Assembly: GCF_015767245.1 (NCBI RefSeq)
Contig: NZ_JADOTV010000016.1
Span: forward strand, 31,219-94,388
DNA: 63,170 nucleotides
Direction: 5' to 3'
DNA from: Aureivirga sp. CE67
GTDB taxonomy: Bacteria; Bacteroidota; Bacteroidia; Flavobacteriales; Flavobacteriaceae
This document shows, piece after piece, positions 62,328 to 63,170 of the stretch. The position numbers and the translations under genes are program-made. The notes under the pieces are model-generated. The model had not been told where the DNA came from. It ran no database searches and worked only from the letters and a program-made list of their open reading frames with translations. How positions within the stretch are numbered: the first letter of the stretch is position 1; each line of letters opens with the position of its first letter.

Positions 62328-62997
62328 GATCCATGAACTCAGTATTATCAATTTTTACTGCAAAGTAAGGGAATTCATTGTTTTTATTTTTGAAGAAAAT
62401 CAGAAAAGGTTTATCAAAAAGAAATTCTTTTGGTTGAAACTCTCTTTCTTCGGTTTTCATTCCAATAGAAGATTCTGATTTAATTTTCGCACCTTTTTCA
62501 TCTAGAAGAAAAGCAACATGATGTTTTATATAGTCAAGATTTAATGTATCTTTTTTTGAAAGAAGTTTAGTGCTCGATAATTCTTCAAAAGATTGTTCTA
62601 AATTAAATTTAATAATAGGAATTTTTAAAACATCATTTTCTGAAAAATAGATTTTTTGCGTAGAATTCTTTTTTCTTTTTTGGTTAAAAATTGTAAAATA
62701 TTCCTTTAAAGAATTGGCTTTCTTTTTTGGTTTAAAAAGAAATATTTCATCTTCCGTATTTTCTGAAAATAATTGAATTGAAAAATCATTTTTATCCGTA
62801 TAATGTAAAACTTCAATTTGATTTATAAGCTCACTTTTACAAGAAGAACATCCAAAAGATTTTACTTTGTGGTTTTTAAAAGTCAATTCGTTTTTGTCAA
62901 ATTCATGTTTGAAAGAAAATGATTTTTCATATTTAGAAGTAAATTGAACAATTCCTTTTTTGATAGAAATAGAATTTTCAAGTTCATTGTCTGGCAA
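62302..62997 (-). CDS. Serpin-like C-terminal fragment
   Basis: 231 aa from a TTG; the frame stays open for 21 more codons to a stop at 63061-63063 but has no ATG. The sequence follows the second half of a serpin: a strand-rich part (GIVQFTSKYEKSFSFKHEFDKN), DDFS-like NDFSIQLFSE, IPIIKFNLEQSFEEL, YIKHHVAFLLDEKGAKIKSES (hinge region), and FLFDKPFLIFFKNKNNEFPYFAVKID (C-terminal signature). The N-terminal 150 residues of a serpin are missing, so this is a truncated gene, a pseudogene, or a serpin-derived domain. The 3' end overlaps the convergent PI-PLC-like gene by 26 bases. Confidence 0.55.
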   Translation of the reverse strand: MPDNELENSISIKKGIVQFTSKYEKSFSFKHEFDKNELTFKNHKVKSFGCSSCKSELINQIEVLHYTDKNDFSIQLFSENTEDEIFLFKPKKKANSLKEYFTIFNQKRKKNSTQKIYFSENDVLKIPIIKFNLEQSFEELSSTKLLSKKDTLNLDYIKHHVAFLLDEKGAKIKSESSIGMKTEEREFQPKEFLFDKPFLIFFKNKNNEFPYFAVKIDNTEFMDLKTSGLNK

Positions 62998-63170
62998 AAC
63001 ATTTTTATGATATTTTGAATGCTCTAATTCTTCAAAAAAAATATTTTTATCTATTAAACATTATCACGATTGATTTTGTAAGGGACTTCTGAGTGTAACT
63101 CTGAAATTATGTATTCCGACAGCAATTTTCATAATTTTCTCTCTTTTTTCAAAGTATTTTATTCGAATTT

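Noticed and set aside
63061-63170. 22-aa minus-strand frame MKIAVGIHNFRVTLRSPLQN... upstream of the serpin-like frame
   Set aside because: It ends at a TGA near 63070 in a different frame and shows no serpin similarity; too short to call, although it could be the broken 5' end of the same gene.

Overview
The window is AT-rich chromosomal DNA from a member of the Flavobacteriaceae (Bacteroidota), most likely a marine genus such as Tenacibaculum, Polaribacter or a relative; genus is a guess. The evidence is the Bacteroidota-type promoter (TTG, about 19 bases, then TAnnTTTG) in front of several tRNAs and genes, many signal peptides ending in SFAQ/SFGQ/FSQ and SC/AC lipoboxes, family-restricted proteins (DUF6913-like, DUF6515-like), and short intergenic spaces with strong hairpin terminators. 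No rRNA, CRISPR array, intact insertion sequence, integrase or phage gene was seen.

Layout. (1) 1-460: three initiator tRNA-fMet genes in tandem, each with its own promoter and terminator. (2) 600-6800: housekeeping genes: era, a DUF6913-like gene with dapA and ferritin on the minus strand, a 5'-nucleotidase split over two genes, trxB, and a thioredoxin-like protein divergent from it. (3) 6800-10700: two tRNA-Pro cassettes separated by a dispersed intergenic repeat, then four poorly characterised secreted or membrane proteins. (4) 10700-15300: a small envelope regulon (MipA/OmpV-like outer membrane protein; lipoprotein SRPBCC, lipoprotein DUF3237-like tandem, apparently exported SDR; AraC-type regulator). 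The two promoters carry matching 21-bp direct-repeat sites at the same distance from the -7 box. (5) 15300-17350: four tandem tRNA-Val genes, a secreted hypothetical, a TruA-like pseudouridine synthase. (6) 17400-46250: a 29-kb plus-strand surface-polysaccharide locus. (7) 46250-57900: second copy of the dispersed repeat, M28 peptidase, amidohydrolase, small envelope proteins, TlpA-like lipoprotein, and a TPR protein paired with a beta-barrel protein. (8) 57900-63170: two tandem paralogous lipoproteins with six EVH-motif repeats and a PI-PLC-X-like domain, the first behind operator-like direct repeats and a structured leader; then a serpin-like fragment on the minus strand.

Polysaccharide locus. 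Precursor genes come first: a UDP-HexNAc 4-epimerase, three nucleotide-sugar dehydrogenases of different type (UDP-Glc, UDP-GlcNAc/GalNAc, UDP-ManNAc) with the 2-epimerase WecB, and a cytidylyltransferase, NeuB-like synthase and HAD phosphatase set that looks like a nonulosonic acid route through a 9-phosphate. The middle holds Wzx, Wzy, several glycosyltransferases, two acyltransferases, a CapK/PaaK-like protein and a heparinase II/III-like protein. The end carries a PglC-, PglD-, PglE- and PglF-like set, suggesting a bacillosamine-type first sugar, followed by Wza and Wzc. The parts fit a Wzx/Wzy-dependent acidic capsule or exopolysaccharide.

All functional calls are from reading sequence and family knowledge; no database search was run.
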